From Melastoma dodecandrum (taxonomy: Eukaryota > Streptophyta > Magnoliopsida > Myrtales > Melastomataceae), in the NCBI GenBank assembly GCA_029817715.1, contig JARUPY010000555.1, forward strand, positions 62,001-126,000: a DNA stretch of 64,000 bases, given 5' to 3'. The notes beneath the pieces are model-generated. The model saw only the letters and a list, made by a program, of their open reading frames with translations. It did not search any database and had not been told where the DNA came from. The position numbers were made by a program, and so were the translations under genes. Each line of letters begins with the position of its first letter. The stretch's first letter is position 1. Below, piece after piece: positions 63,168 to 64,000 of this stretch.

Positions 63168-64000
63168 TTAGAAATAGTAGGTTGAGGAACCGGTGTTCTT
63201 TTCGGGGTCTTTGCAGAGAATAGATCGAGCTTCCAAGACAGAACGAGGGGGTTCGATGTCCTTTTCTTGAAGTGCATTTCCCATCAACCTTTGCATCTGG
63301 GAGGCAAATGTGTCGTCCAGAATCTACGAATTGTGGAGACACCATTATCAATACGGCATGCATATATGGAATGAGTAAGCAGGACAATGATGCGTAAAGT
63401 AATGTGACCTACCACCAACACATAATACGATCCATTGTACCAAACACGGTTTTCTTTCCTTCCTTCGAGAAACTTGAGAACAATCTGAATCATGAGGAAA
63501 AAACGTTAGTATTTAATGGCCCGCATGCAACTCAAAAGAGCTAGAATGTTTTGGAAGACCACAAACCTGTCCCAAAGTATCCCAGATTCCACGGCAGAGT
63601 GAAACAAATATCTGGCTCGAGAATACCTCTTGCAAGTTTGATACTGTGTCGATGAGTTGGGACCTCAGGATCTGCATTTTTTCACGTATCTCGGTTTCTC
63701 CATCTTCCTCCGTCATTTCCTCCAGTATCCTTTTCAATCTTGTGTTCCTGCTTGCTTGCATCTGCATGAAATGGCAAATTTCAATGGCAGGGAAGATGAT
63801 GCCCACAATTGTATTTGGAGATGTACATAAATGACCAAACTTACATTATTCATGAGCTTTCCTACTATTGCTTGCAAGTAGTTTCTTGTATTTTGTTCTC
63901 AGCAAAACAGTGACTGCATTCATCTGTTCTCCAAAGACTGACCTTTTGTCTCCTGTCGTGGGCAAACAAGAAGCCCAGCACTTGAGCATGTCCTCCACAT
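63168..64000 (-). CDS. MUN-domain (DUF810) protein unc-13 homolog, 3' end only
   Basis: C-terminal part of a plant unc-13-like MUN protein; the rest lies beyond the window. The family, which includes PATROL1, is tied to tethering and delivery of plasma-membrane proteins such as proton ATPases (family knowledge). Exons, minus strand: about 63902-63846, 63761-63567, 63484-63413 and 63323-63168. A further exon end is at about 63954, open to the right edge. Conserved blocks are TRLKRILEEMTEEDGETEI, QEVFSSQIFVSLCRGIWDTLGQ, LKFLEGRKENRVWYNGSYY, LDDTFASQMQRLMGNALQEK and EPPRSVLEARSILCKD. The stop is at 63168-63170 after TYYF. The exact start of the about 63902 exon is uncertain. Confidence 0.85.

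Overview
This is nuclear DNA from a flowering plant, most likely a woody core eudicot. Most genes have GT-AG introns, the intergenic DNA is AT-rich with scattered small DNA transposons, and every recognisable product has a close land-plant counterpart (EIN2, a miR160-type ARF, a CP29-like chloroplast ribonucleoprotein, GT43/IRX9, ICR/RIP, CNGC and AGPase relics). I cannot name the species. I rebuilt splice junctions by hand. For EIN2, CP29, ARF, P58IPK, the RING ligase, ICR, RPS23 and SmG the joined exons keep frame and give family-typical lengths.

Layout: EIN2 (-, 768-7415) is followed by about 6 kb of leader and AT-rich intergenic DNA. Next come a CP29-type RNA-binding protein (+, 13335-15011), a 5 x 40 bp minisatellite, a broken CNGC channel copy and a fold-back Mutator-like element (15861-17561). 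An ARF10/16-type gene (+, 20726-22932) carries a near-perfect miR160 site. UBL5/HUB1 (-) and RPL12 (+) share a 238 bp divergent promoter (24600-25560). A transposon-rich stretch (26039-28879) holds one hAT relic, one AT-rich MITE-like block and a second fold-back Mutator-like element. It is followed by a small 49-codon gene candidate, a DnaJ/TPR P58IPK co-chaperone (-, 31795-35623) and a long-TIR Mutator-type element.

The second half is gene-dense: a RING-H2 ligase with a long 5'-UTR intron (+, to 44109), a diverged IRX9-like GT43 gene (+), an ICR/RIP ROP-interactor coiled-coil protein (+) and RPS23 (+). A PWWP-domain gene (-) has a decayed tandem copy beside it. A malectin-like/LRR receptor kinase of the At1g67720 type (-), an AGPase small-subunit pseudogene (+), SmG (+) and the 3' end of a MUN/DUF810 (unc-13 homolog) gene (-) run off the right edge.

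The genes are independent housekeeping, hormone and signalling loci and show no operon-like or cluster logic. The least expected content is structural: two fold-back Mutator-like elements with central palindromes, with long inverted arms and matching 8-10 bp target duplications; a third long-TIR element; and three gene relics (CNGC, PWWP, AGPase).
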